From Nonomuraea dietziae (GTDB taxonomy: Bacteria; Actinomycetota; Actinomycetes; Streptosporangiales; Streptosporangiaceae): 64,000 nucleotides of DNA. The translations under genes and the position numbers were made by a program. The notes beneath the pieces are model-generated. The model searched no databases, was not told where the DNA came from, and was given only the letters and a program-made list of their open reading frames with translations. The DNA lies in assembly GCF_014195505.1 (NCBI RefSeq), contig NZ_JACIBV010000001.1, positions 5,270,001 through 5,334,000 of the forward strand, in the 5' to 3' direction. Positions 8,910-16,748 of the stretch are shown piece after piece (position 1 is the stretch's first letter; each line of letters begins with the position of its first letter).

Positions 8910-9206
8910 TCAGCCGGCGATCAGCTCGTTAGTCCGCTCGTACTCTTCCTTCGCGGACTCCAACAGCTCTCGCCATGAGTCCACATCGGGCCGCCGCCGT
9001 AGCAGCGCTCGCCGTTCCCGCTCCGTCATACCGCCCCACACCCCGAACTCGATGCGGTTGTCGAGCGCATCGGCGAGGCACTCGGTACGGACCGGGCATC
9101 CTCGGCAGATCAGCTTCGCCCTGTTCTGAGCGGCTCCCTGGACGAACAGCGCGTCCGGATCCGCACCCCGACAGGCGGCACGGGAGGTCCAATCCGTGAT
9201 CCACAT
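8910..9206 (-). CDS. wblA: WhiB-family Fe-S regulator, WblA/WhiB4 position
   Basis: A 98-residue protein with the four iron-sulfur cysteines Cys12, Cys34, Cys37 and Cys43 (C-x2-C-x5-C), the G[VI]WGG turn (FGVWGGMTERERR) and a basic stretch RRALLRRR for DNA contact. WhiB proteins bind a [4Fe-4S] cluster and usually act with the principal sigma factor. The flanking ATPase pair and penicillin-binding protein identify the orthologue: Streptomyces wblA, a pleiotropic repressor of antibiotic production needed for sporulation, and M. tuberculosis whiB4. Symbol is given on synteny, not on alignment. Confidence 0.9.
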   Translation of the reverse strand: MWITDWTSRAACRGADPDALFVQGAAQNRAKLICRGCPVRTECLADALDNRIEFGVWGGMTERERRALLRRRPDVDSWRELLESAKEEYERTNELIAG

Positions 9207-9369
9207 GTTTCGACCCCACTCCCCTTAGGTGGTCAGTCGTCATTTGGGGCCGACGGGCGCGGGCGCCGAGCCTCCGTATTCAGTTGCCGCAGTGGAGAAG
9301 TTACGCAACCAGACCTTCGGGCCGACAGACCCCGGCAGGACCAATTTCTCGGGAGATGCTTGACCGGGA

Positions 9370-11682
9370 ATGACTAGTCACCCCTCCCAGTCAAGGCGAA
9401 ATGGGCTCCGGTTACCGATTACGCCTCTCTTTCGACGTAGTCTTGGTTCCGTGCAAGCTCAGGGCAAAGACCGCTCGAACCCGTTCGTGAACGTCGTACG
9501 GCTGCTGGCCGCCGGCACCGCAGGCGGCGTGCTGACCGCTGCCATCGCCCTGCCCGCCGTGGGCGGCGTGGGCCTGACGGCCAAGTCGACGACGGAGTCG
9601 CTCTCCCTGCGACCCGAGCAGCTCGACGAGCCGCCGCTTCCTGAACGCACCGAGATCTTCGACTCCGAGGGCAAGCAGATCGCGCAGTTCTACTACCAGA
9701 ACCGCGAATCTGTGAAGATCGAACAGATCGCCCCCGTGATGCTCACGGCGATCATCTCGATCGAGGACTTCCGCTTCTACGAGCACGGCGCCATCGACAT
9801 CGAGGGCACCGCCCGCGCCCTCGCCAAGAACGTCACAGGCGGCGGCGTGGTCCAGGGTGGCTCCTCGATCACCCAGCAGTACGTCAAGCTGGTGCAGTTC
9901 AACAAGGCCAAGACGAAGAAGGAGGCGATGGCGGCCATCGCGCCGACCGTCTCCCGAAAGCTCGACGAGCTGCGCTACGCCATGGCGATCGAGGCGAAGT
10001 ACACCAAGAACCAGATCCTCGAGAAGTACCTCAACATCTCCTACTTCGGCGCGGGCGCCTACGGCATCCAGGCCGCGGCCAAGCGCTTCTTCGGCAAGCC
10101 GGCCGCCAAGCTCGACCTGTCCGAGGCCGCCACGCTGGCCGGAGCCGTGCAGAACCCGGTCCGCACCGACCCCACCCTGGGCAAGACCGCGAGAGACCAG
10201 CTGATCAACCGGCGCAACACCGTCCTCGACAGGATGGCCGAGCTCAAGAAGATCACCGTGGCCGAGGCGGCGGCGGCCAAGAAGGAGAAGCTGGGCTTCA
10301 AGGGCACCCAGATCCCCGGTGGCTGCGAGGAGAGCAAGTTCCCGTACTTCTGCCTCTACGTGAAGCACGAGATCCTCACCAACCCCGAGTTCGGCGCCAC
10401 GCCGGACGACCGCGAGAAGCTGCTCCAGCGCGGCGGCCTGCGCGTCAAGACCACGCTCGACCCGAAGATGCAGAAGGCCGCCGAGCAGGCGATCGCCAAG
10501 CGCGTCAGCACCAAGGACAAGCCGGTCGCGGCCCAGGCCATGGTCGTGCCCGGCACGGGCGAGATCAAGGCGATGGCCGCCAGCCGCAAGTTCGGCGACA
10601 ACAAGAAGAAGAACGAGACCCTGATCAACCTGGCCGCCGACGGCAAGCACGGCGGCGGCGTCGGCTTCCAGCAGGGCTCGACCGCCAAGGCGTTCACGCT
10701 GGCCGCGGCGCTGGAGAACGGCTGGAAGATCGACGACGGCAACTCCACCGGCGCCTCCTACGACATCCCCACCAACGCGCTGTCGCCCTTCCGCGACTGC
10801 AAGGGCAACCGGGTCGGCGAGACGCACCAGGTCCGTAACTCCAGCGAGGGCGGCGGCGGCTTCAAGACGCTGCGCACCGGCACCGAGGGCTCGGTCAACA
10901 CCTTCTTCATGAAGCTCGAGGAGGCCGTCGGCCTCTGCAAGGTCGTCAAGGTGGCCGAGAAGCTCGGCATCAAGCGCGCCGACGGCGGCAAGCTGCAGGA
11001 GGTCCCGACCTTCACGCTCGGCGTCAACGAGATGGACCCCGTGACCGTCTCCAACGCCTTCGCCGTCTTCGCCGCCCGCGGCGAGTACTGCAGGCCGATG
11101 GCCATCACCGAGATCCGCGACCGCAACGGCAAGGTCACCTCCTCCAAGCCCAAGTGCAAGCAGGTCATGGACGAGAAGGTCGCCGACGCGGTGAACGAGG
11201 TCATGTCCGGGGTCTTCACCAGGGGCACCATGACCGAGGTCGGCGGCATCGGCCGCGATGCGGCGGGCAAGACCGGCACCACCGACGGCTACACCGCCGC
11301 CTGGTTCGCCGGCTACACGCCCAACCTGGCCTCGGCCGTCAGCGTCGGCGACCCGCGCGGCGCCTTCGAGCACGACCTGACCAACGTCACCATCGGCGGC
11401 CAGTACTACAACTACGTCTACGGCGCCACCATCTCGGGCCGGATCTGGAAGGACTCGATGATCCAGGCGCTCAAGGGCGTCGAGGCCCCGTCCTTCACGC
11501 CGTACGACCGCGACCGCTTCGGCGGCTGCTCCAAGAGCTGCGCGCCCAAGCCGCCGAAGAAGGACAAGGACAGGGACAGGGACAGGGGCGACGGCCCGTG
11601 GGGCAACCCCGACGACGACGGCCCCCTGGACATCTGGGACACCGGCGAGGACAACGGCGGCCCGATCACCCCGGGACGCTGA
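9370..11682 (+). CDS. Class A penicillin-binding protein (transglycosylase/transpeptidase), PonA2-like
   Basis: A 770-residue bifunctional peptidoglycan synthase. An N-terminal membrane anchor lies near residues 40-70. The GT51 domain has the catalytic Glu132 in SIEDFRFYEHG and GGSSITQQ. The transpeptidase domain has Ser437-TAK, Ser508-VN and Lys634-TG. The C-terminal tail is charged and disordered, with a KDKDRDRDR run encoded by short DNA repeats. An alternative GTG start at 9451 (VQAQGKDRS) is possible. It is divergent from wblA with a 163-bp gap, as in Streptomyces and mycobacteria. Confidence 0.93.
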   Translation: MTSHPSQSRRNGLRLPITPLFRRSLGSVQAQGKDRSNPFVNVVRLLAAGTAGGVLTAAIALPAVGGVGLTAKSTTESLSLRPEQLDEPPLPERTEIFDSEGKQIAQFYYQNRESVKIEQIAPVMLTAIISIEDFRFYEHGAIDIEGTARALAKNVTGGGVVQGGSSITQQYVKLVQFNKAKTKKEAMAAIAPTVSRKLDELRYAMAIEAKYTKNQILEKYLNISYFGAGAYGIQAAAKRFFGKPAAKLDLSEAATLAGAVQNPVRTDPTLGKTARDQLINRRNTVLDRMAELKKITVAEAAAAKKEKLGFKGTQIPGGCEESKFPYFCLYVKHEILTNPEFGATPDDREKLLQRGGLRVKTTLDPKMQKAAEQAIAKRVSTKDKPVAAQAMVVPGTGEIKAMAASRKFGDNKKKNETLINLAADGKHGGGVGFQQGSTAKAFTLAAALENGWKIDDGNSTGASYDIPTNALSPFRDCKGNRVGETHQVRNSSEGGGGFKTLRTGTEGSVNTFFMKLEEAVGLCKVVKVAEKLGIKRADGGKLQEVPTFTLGVNEMDPVTVSNAFAVFAARGEYCRPMAITEIRDRNGKVTSSKPKCKQVMDEKVADAVNEVMSGVFTRGTMTEVGGIGRDAAGKTGTTDGYTAAWFAGYTPNLASAVSVGDPRGAFEHDLTNVTIGGQYYNYVYGATISGRIWKDSMIQALKGVEAPSFTPYDRDRFGGCSKSCAPKPPKKDKDRDRDRGDGPWGNPDDDGPLDIWDTGEDNGGPITPGR

Positions 11683-11690
11683 CCCTTCAC

Positions 11691-11720
11691 ACGCCGGAGG
11701 CCTGCGCGGGCCTCCGGCGT
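11691..11720 (+). terminator. Terminator after penicillin-binding protein gene
   Basis: A 12-bp perfect stem (11691-11702 with 11709-11720) and 6-nt loop begins eight bases after the stop codon. A second, imperfect dyad (arms near 11739-11756 and 11779-11794) lies between it and the convergent yqeY gene and may terminate that transcript. Confidence 0.82.
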
Positions 11721-11838
11721 TGGTGTGTCACAGGGCCTGCCCGTCCACGTCACGGCGGGTCACCGTCGCCGCTGGAGTGCCGTGATGGACGGGCGGTCAG
11801 CGGTGACCGCGGTGGGGCCGGGAGGGCTTGCCGTACGG

Positions 11839-12291
11839 TCAGGAAAGGCGCGCGCGGACGATCTGGGCCACGCGGCCGCCCTCGGCGCGGCCTGCCACCT
11901 TCGGGTTGACGACCTTCATGACCTGGCCCATCGCCTGCGGGCCCGACACGCCGAGCTCGGCGACGGCCTCGTCGACGATGCGGCCGAGCTCCTCGTCCGA
12001 CAGCTGCGCCGGCAGGTACTCCTCCAGCACGGCCTGCTCGTCGAGCTCCGCCTTGGCCTGCTCCTCGCGGCCGGCGCCGCCGAACGCCTCGGCGGCCTCG
12101 CGGCGCTTCTTGGCCTCCTTGGTGAGGACCTTGAGGATCTCGTCGTCGGACAGCTCCCTGGCCTGCTTGCCCGCGACCTCCTCCACGTTGATCGCGGCCA
12201 GCGCCATGCGGATGGTCCGCAGACGTACCTCGTCCCTGCTCTTCATCGAGGCCGACAGGTCGGCCTTCAGCTTGTCCTTCAATGCGCTCAT
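11839..12291 (-). CDS. GatB/YqeY domain protein
   Basis: A 150-residue protein starting MSALKDKLKADLSASMKSRD; the length and the opening helix are typical of stand-alone YqeY. The domain is related to the tRNA-binding C-terminus of GatB amidotransferase, and a role in tRNA-dependent amidation or tRNA binding is proposed but not proven. The ATG at 12291 is preferred over 12300 because GGAG sits at proper distance only from the former. It is divergent from the phosphoesterase with only 30 bp between starts, so both promoters must overlap neighbouring sequence. Confidence 0.85.
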   Translation of the reverse strand: MSALKDKLKADLSASMKSRDEVRLRTIRMALAAINVEEVAGKQARELSDDEILKVLTKEAKKRREAAEAFGGAGREEQAKAELDEQAVLEEYLPAQLSDEELGRIVDEAVAELGVSGPQAMGQVMKVVNPKVAGRAEGGRVAQIVRARLS

Positions 12292-12321
12292 GTGCTCCAT
12301 CCTTTCAGGCATCATGAAGAG

Positions 12322-13215
12322 ATGAGGAAAGCTGTCGCAGTCCCCCTGTCCCTGCTCGGTCTGGGCGTGGCCGGTCTCGGCTACGCCTCGGTCATCGAGC
12401 GCAACAGCTTCCGTCTGCGACGCTTCGACGTCCCCGTCCTCGAGCGGGGCCAGCGGCCGGTGCGCATCCTGCACCTGTCCGACCTGCACCTGACGCCCGG
12501 CCGTCGCATGCTCGTCAACTGGGTGCGCTCCCTCGGCTCCCTCGAGCCCGACCTCGTCGTCAACACCGGCGACTCCATCGCCCACGTCGACGCGGTCCCC
12601 GCGCTGCTGCACGCCCTCGAGCCGCTGCTGTCCCGTCCTGGCCTGTTCGTGTACGGCTCGAACGACCTCTACGCCCCCAAGCCCAAGAACCCGGTCCGCT
12701 ACCTCTGGCGCACCTCCAAGGGCGAGCGCCGCCAGCACGTCCCCTCCCTGCCCTGGCGCGAGCTCGGCGAGGGCATGGCCGCCGAGGGCTGGCTCGACAT
12801 GAACAACACCACGGCCCGCGTCAAGGTGGGCGACCTTGACATCGCCGTGGCGGGCATCCACGACTCCCACATCGACCGCGACCGCTACGACCTCGTGGCC
12901 GGATCCGCCCCCCGCGACGCCGACCTGCGCCTCGGCGTCATGCACTCCCCCGAGCCGCGCAACATGAGCCGCTTCGCCGCCGACGGATACCAGCTCCTGC
13001 TCGCCGGCCACACCCACGGCGGCCAGCTCTGCATCCCCTTCTACGGCGCCCTGGTGACCAACTGCGGCATCGACAAGGCCCGCGTGAAGGGACTTCACCG
13101 CCACGAATCGGCCTGGCTGCACGTGTCGGCAGGGCTCGGGACCTCCCCTTATGCGCCTGCCCGGTTTGCCTGCTTCCCCGAGGCCTCGCTGCTGACGTTG
13201 GTCCCGCGCCGCTGA
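12322..13215 (+). CDS. Metallophosphoesterase, membrane-anchored
   Basis: A 297-residue protein. An N-terminal hydrophobic segment (VPLSLLGLGVAGLGYA) anchors it. The calcineurin-like metal motifs are LHLSDLHL, NTGDSIAHV, YGSNDLY (in place of the common GNHD) and AGHTHGGQ. This is the YkuE-like branch found in many actinomycetes next to the penicillin-binding protein gene. Substrate is unknown. The frame is open far upstream, but the ATG at 12322 places the membrane segment first, as expected. Confidence 0.85.
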   Translation: MRKAVAVPLSLLGLGVAGLGYASVIERNSFRLRRFDVPVLERGQRPVRILHLSDLHLTPGRRMLVNWVRSLGSLEPDLVVNTGDSIAHVDAVPALLHALEPLLSRPGLFVYGSNDLYAPKPKNPVRYLWRTSKGERRQHVPSLPWRELGEGMAAEGWLDMNNTTARVKVGDLDIAVAGIHDSHIDRDRYDLVAGSAPRDADLRLGVMHSPEPRNMSRFAADGYQLLLAGHTHGGQLCIPFYGALVTNCGIDKARVKGLHRHESAWLHVSAGLGTSPYAPARFACFPEASLLTLVPRR

Positions 13216-13278
13216 GGCGTCACACGCACCCCCGAAGTCCGCTAGACTCGTGCAGGCACGTGCAAGACGGACGTGCAC

Positions 13279-13352
13279 CGGGGTGTAGCGCAGCTTGGCA
13301 GCGCGCTTCGTTCGGGACGAAGAGGCCGTGGGTTCAAATCCCGCCACCCCGA
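13279..13352 (+). tRNA. tRNA-Pro (CGG)
   Basis: A 74-nt cloverleaf. The acceptor stem CGGGGTG (13279-13285) pairs with CACCCCG (13345-13351); the anticodon arm is CTTCG-TTCGGGA-CGAAG, giving anticodon CGG; the T arm has GTTCAAATC. The discriminator is A13352 and CCA is not encoded. The 3' half is duplicated at 15035-15082, marking this gene as an integration site. Confidence 0.95.
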
Positions 13353-13358
13353 CCCAGT
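13312..13358 (+). repeat. Attachment-site copy 1 inside tRNA-Pro 3' half
   Basis: Forty-seven bases from the anticodon loop through the tRNA end to ACCCAGT recur at 15035-15082 with one substitution and one inserted base. Direct repetition of a tRNA 3' half is the signature left by tyrosine-recombinase integration. This copy keeps the tRNA functional. Confidence 0.85.
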
Positions 13359-13369
13359 AAGACCAGCTC

Positions 13370-13403
13370 AAAGGCCAGTTCCGATCATCGGGACTGGCCT
13401 TTT
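13370..13403 (+). terminator. Terminator downstream of tRNA-Pro
   Basis: A 10-bp perfect stem AAAGGCCAGT/ACTGGCCTTT with a 13-nt loop is followed by a T-run. It begins 18 bases after the tRNA and should end its transcript. A functionally similar hairpin follows the second attachment-site copy. Confidence 0.88.
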
Positions 13404-13532
13404 GCTTAATACAAAGTCGTCGCACCTACCGAGGGACCAAAACGGTGTTCGAGCGCACCGGCCCGAACAGCGTCCGAACGAATGCCCCACCGACATGCTG
13501 GGGATGCGTTCCCAAGCCCCTGGCGGAGTGCC

Positions 13533-13779
13533 ATGCTCCACGCCGACTTCGCCGTCTACACCGTGGCGGCCGTGGAAACTGCCGGAGTGTTGGCCGACCT
13601 GTACCGGCCGGGCGTCTTCCGTGAATCCATCCCCACTGCACAACGTCTTCGTCCCATGGGATGTGCACCGCTTCCATCCTCGCGCGCTGGCAGTCGCAGA
13701 AGTGATGGAACTGCACGGCATGGAACCCGTCGCCCTCAACCGATCCCGCCGCGTCCCCGGCGCCCCTCGTGTCCCTTGA
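13533..13779 (+). pseudogene. Frameshifted small hypothetical gene inside the tRNA-Pro island
   Basis: ATG at 13533 has a good ribosome site (GGCGGAG). The frame reads MLHADFAVYTVAAVETAGVL and on to about VFRESIP near 13636. The frame one base over then continues sensibly as LHNVFVPWDVHRFHPRALAV to a TGA at 13777. Removing one A near 13636 would join them into about 81 residues. I do not recognise the family. Decay fits its place between two attachment-site copies; a sequencing error is the alternative. Confidence 0.4.
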
Positions 13780-13906
13780 TCGGACTTGACCTGCGCTTAC
13801 GCACGCATCACGAGGGACGCTCCGCATTATCAGATGTCCCTCAAGTCCCAGCACGCACAACTAGAGGCCTTTCTTGGCATGGCTGTCGCTTTGAAGGGAG
13901 TTTCGA

Positions 13907-14713
13907 TCACCATTCGTAGGCGATGAGATGCTTGGGCGGGGCCGTGATCTTGACGGGGCTTCCCCATCCTCGGTAGATGATGTTCATCGTCATGGTCTCG
14001 GCGTTAGCGCCCTCCGGCCGGGTGAACCTCATGATGGCGTGGAAACGTCGCGGCAAGTTGTCCGGGCCCGCCCAGAGTTTCCAGGTGATCGGCCCGCTCC
14101 ACGCGAAATCCTCCTCCTCAGTCCCGAAGTACATCCCAGCCTGCCGCTCATCCATCTTTGGAACCGCCACCGTGCCGCTGTGGAGGGTCGTCTTCACCCC
14201 CTCGAACGTTCCGCCGTCGGCACTGGTCGCACCGTGAGAGTCGACCAGCTTGAGGAAGCCCGGGTTGATCCCGTTGATCAGGTCATCTCCCCACATGACC
14301 CCGGCAAGGTTCCGCCCTCCGTAGACCCATTTCCCCACCGTCGATGGCGATTTCCAAACGTACTTGCCGTCCTTGGAGCGCACGTAGGCCTGTGAATAGA
14401 AGTCCTTGCCGACGCTGATCTCCCGAGACCGGCCTGTCCCGTTTCGCTCCTGGGAGATCGTCGTGGTGTCGGCGGCGTACACGCCTGAAGCCCTAAAGCG
14501 GTACGCGCCGGACGCCTTGATGTTCCAGGTGGCCGGGGGCCCGCCGCGTCGCTTGACGGAGAAGCGCACGCTGCTCTTCTTCACGAACTGCTGCTTGATC
14601 GCTTTGACGACGGAGTCGAGAGACTCCGATTCGGGAGAGGCGTGCACAGCGCCGCCGGGAATCGTGACGCTCAGCAGGCTGGCCATCACCAGCACGACGC
14701 TCATGCGTTTCAT
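13907..14713 (-). CDS. Secreted LolA/LppX-like hypothetical protein
   Basis: A 268-residue protein with a clear Sec signal peptide (MKRMSVVLVMASLLSVTIPG, cleavage near AVHA-SP). There is no lipobox cysteine, so it should be secreted free rather than lipidated. The mature part is rich in beta-strand patterns (VRFSVKRRGG, YRFRASGVY, FEGVKTTLHSGTV) and resembles the LolA/LppX-like half-barrel proteins of actinomycetes that bind lipids; this assignment is by pattern only. It lies between the two attachment-site copies and is therefore probably cargo. No partner gene is visible. Confidence 0.65.
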   Translation of the reverse strand: MKRMSVVLVMASLLSVTIPGGAVHASPESESLDSVVKAIKQQFVKKSSVRFSVKRRGGPPATWNIKASGAYRFRASGVYAADTTTISQERNGTGRSREISVGKDFYSQAYVRSKDGKYVWKSPSTVGKWVYGGRNLAGVMWGDDLINGINPGFLKLVDSHGATSADGGTFEGVKTTLHSGTVAVPKMDERQAGMYFGTEEEDFAWSGPITWKLWAGPDNLPRRFHAIMRFTRPEGANAETMTMNIIYRGWGSPVKITAPPKHLIAYEW

Positions 14714-15034
14714 GCGCCGATCATCACGGAACTCGATATCGATCTCATCACGGCAAGTCCCTGCTCAGCCTGCTCGGCCAGCTCAGGGAGAGGCCGGTGA
14801 CCCCAACCAGACGGGCTGCTGAAACATTGGGGGGCGGCCCCCCGAGTGTTACAGCGCTTGTCCGTGCGCAGCATGGTTAAGAAAGGCGTGCGAAGCACCT
14901 TCTTAGCCGAGCCAGGTGAGTGACCAACTGCGTGACAACCGCGCCGGACACCCACGGACGCAGGCGGACTCCCACAGACGGCGCGCACTGGTTAGAACTG
15001 CACCTCACGCCATGGGAACATATATTCGATTTCA
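14714..15034. other. Gene-free stretch with a strong GC hairpin, between secreted gene and second att copy
   Basis: No convincing coding frame is seen. A hairpin at 14823-14850 has a 6-bp G/C stem (14829-14834 with 14838-14843) extended by AACAT/GTGTT. It could end a transcript or be an element boundary. The ATATATTCGATTT segment at 15020-15033 is unusually AT-rich for this genome and abuts the attachment-site copy. Confidence 0.5.
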
Positions 15035-15082
15035 TCGGGACGAAGAGGCCGTGGGTGCAAAATCCCGCCACCCCGACCCAGT
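15035..15082 (+). repeat. Attachment-site copy 2 (truncated tRNA-Pro 3' half)
   Basis: This copy repeats 13312-13358. It differs by T to G in the T-arm and an extra A (GTGCAAAATC for GTTCAAATC), which break the T loop, and it has no 5' tRNA half. It is therefore a relic attachment site and not a tRNA. A hairpin terminator and an integrase fragment follow, as at the integrase end of actinomycete integrative elements. Confidence 0.85.
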
Positions 15083-15093
15083 TAGTGCAGGTG

Positions 15094-15128
15094 AAAAGAG
15101 GCTTCGGAGAGATCCGGGGCCTCTTTTT
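15094..15128. terminator. Intrinsic terminator next to att copy 2
   Basis: A 9-bp stem (AAAAGAGGC 15094-15102 with GCCTCTTTT 15119-15127) flanked by A- and T-runs can act in either direction. On the minus strand it would end the integrase transcript. Confidence 0.8.
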
Positions 15129-15157
15129 CGTTCTCTGAAGGTCGTTGGGGAGCCACC

Positions 15158-15325
15158 TCAGCCGGACTGTTCCTGGCTGACGCCGAAGATGGCGTTCATG
15201 GTCTCGGCACCTGTGGTGATCACCGACTTCAGCTGATGCCGGTAGACCTCCTCCGTGACGCTGGCGCCGGAGTGCCCGACGAGATCGGCGATGGTCTCGA
15301 TGGACACACCGCCATGCAGACCGCG
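15158..15325 (-). pseudogene. C-terminal fragment of a tyrosine integrase
   Basis: Read on the minus strand this encodes VSIETIADLVGHSGASVTEE, then VYRHQLKSVITTGAETMN and a terminal AIFGVSQEQSG before TGA (15158-15160). LVGHSG holds the catalytic His-x-x of the recombinase and EVYRHQ the nucleophilic Tyr, both at the usual spacing. Upstream of about 15325 the frame is interrupted and the N-terminal domains and catalytic Arg are gone. Orientation towards att copy 2 is what an intact integrase next to its attachment site would show, so this is the remains of the enzyme that inserted the element. Confidence 0.85.
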
Positions 15326-15446
15326 ATCTCTTCAACGAGGCTGGACGACCGAGTCGGGATCGAGCTCGCTCGCGTTGTCGAGCTGCCGCATTCTCCAAGC
15401 CTCGCCGGCTCCTATGCCGGCCTCCTCCAACGTGGCCGTCACAACG

Positions 15447-16364
15447 TCAGCCCGCGTCCCTGAAGCGTTCGTAGCGCTCCTCGAGCAGTTCTCGTTTCGG
15501 CATGTCTACCCGCCGTCGAGGGACCACCAGGCGTAGACCGTTCATCTCCTGCAGTCCGTGCTTGAGCATCGGCCCGTCGACCTCTTCCAGGATGTCGGAG
15601 CGCACCTCGATCACCAGGTCGGGGCGTACACCGAGGATGTGCTGGTCGTATGCGGCATGGTGGATCTTGCAGAGCGCCATCCCGTTGGAGATCGCCGGAA
15701 CGCCGCGTTCCTCACGGTCGGGGATGATGTGGGCGGCGTCCAGCAGCGACAGATGCTTGAGACGGCACATCGCACAGCTCGTCTGGTACGCCTGGATGAC
15801 CCGCTGCCTGAACACCGGCTGGTGAAGGCGGCGCCTGGTCATGCCAACGGAGTAGCGCCGCTCAATCTCGCTCGCCGCCCCATCAAGGGTGATGTGCCGC
15901 TGCGCCTCCTCCAGCGCCACGGCCACCTGCAGTTGATCGGTCTCGACGGCCCGGATCCACACCGGGAAGAACGGCAGGTACAGGCCCTGCTTCACGCCAA
16001 AGAACCAGATGAGGGGCAGGCCACGCTCGTGAGCGCGGCGGAGACCGACATTCGTGTACAGGTTGGGGTTGTCGCCCTGGAACTTGTAGCGCAGCAGCCC
16101 GTCCGGGCCCACCTCGTCTTCGTACGGCGCACGCGTGCCGTCGGAGGTGTAGGTGGTGAGGATGGACAGTGCGGCCGTCAACTCCTTGGGCTTGCGGATG
16201 CCCAACTGGTTGTCGACCAGCGGAAAGGTGCGCCCCTCGAACTGGAAGCCCAGGAGTTCCGCACGGGAGACCACAGGATTATCCGGGGTGCAGCGCCGCT
16301 GAAGCCAGGCCATGGCTGCTGCGCGAATCCGGCTATCAAGGACATCACCCAGCGGCGTGATCAC
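15447..16364 (-). CDS. HNH endonuclease (putative restriction-type)
   Basis: A 305-residue protein from a GTG start. The C-terminal half has a zinc-ribbon HNH nuclease: CAMCRLKHLSLLDAAHIIPD, then NGMALCKIHHAAYD, with the HNH metal-binding His pair and the cysteines C-x2-C and C-x2-H. The N-terminal 160 residues (ELTAALSILTTYTSDG, LIWFFGVKQGLYLPFFPVW) form a separate conserved domain seen in many actinobacterial HNH proteins and probably read DNA. A solitary restriction or modification-dependent nuclease is the likely role; no methylase gene is near. It is cargo of the tRNA-Pro island. Confidence 0.82.
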   Translation of the reverse strand: MITPLGDVLDSRIRAAAMAWLQRRCTPDNPVVSRAELLGFQFEGRTFPLVDNQLGIRKPKELTAALSILTTYTSDGTRAPYEDEVGPDGLLRYKFQGDNPNLYTNVGLRRAHERGLPLIWFFGVKQGLYLPFFPVWIRAVETDQLQVAVALEEAQRHITLDGAASEIERRYSVGMTRRRLHQPVFRQRVIQAYQTSCAMCRLKHLSLLDAAHIIPDREERGVPAISNGMALCKIHHAAYDQHILGVRPDLVIEVRSDILEEVDGPMLKHGLQEMNGLRLVVPRRRVDMPKRELLEERYERFRDAG

Positions 16365-16748
16365 ATTCGAGTTCTACACCCACCGTCGAACAGTTCACCA
16401 GTAGCGACTCAAGGTCAGGTCGGCTTTGCCTCAAGAGATCGGCTCACGAGAGTCCCCCTCGCTACTGCGGGAGCATGACGATCGCCTCTGCCTTGATGGT
16501 CCAGGTACTCGCCGGCAGCTCCACTTCCTTCGAGAGCTCCTGGAGCGGCGTCACGCTCTCCGTCAACGCAGACCGTCGGGCTGAGGCCGAGTATCCGTTG
16601 GCGCGAACGACGGCATCCGCTCTGGTGATCGGGAGGGCCCACATTCTGAAGAAAAATTCCGCGGGTGTGTAGAGAACGGGTGGACGCCTCCGACCTCCTC
16701 CTGACAGCGGCGCCGGACGGGCGCCGGGGAAACGCAGGAGGTAGCGAG
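16365..16748. other. Non-coding or decayed stretch downstream of the HNH gene
   Basis: A 60-codon minus-strand frame (16462-16644, starting MWALPITRADAVVRANGYSA) has no good ribosome site and no recognisable family. The AAGAAAAATTCC tract near 16648 is AT-rich for this genome. I see no third copy of the tRNA-Pro repeat here, so the far end of the second element is not defined. Confidence 0.4.

Noticed and set aside
9412..11373. 653-codon antisense frame in the penicillin-binding protein gene
   Set aside because: Low-complexity Gly/Leu/Asp composition typical of GC-rich shadow frames; the sense strand has full PBP motifs.
11839..13425. Long minus-strand frame of 528 codons
   Set aside because: Only the last 150 codons are YqeY; the rest is the antisense of the phosphoesterase and tRNA-Pro region.
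15035..15082. Second tRNA-Pro gene
   Set aside because: It has no 5' half and a broken T-arm.
15325..15446. Minus-strand phrase VVTATLEEAGIGA resembling an integrase segment
   Set aside because: Too short and lacking catalytic residues; could be part of decayed element DNA but cannot be assigned.
16462..16644. 60-codon frame after the HNH gene
   Set aside because: No ribosome site and no recognisable domain; kept only as a note in the gap entry.
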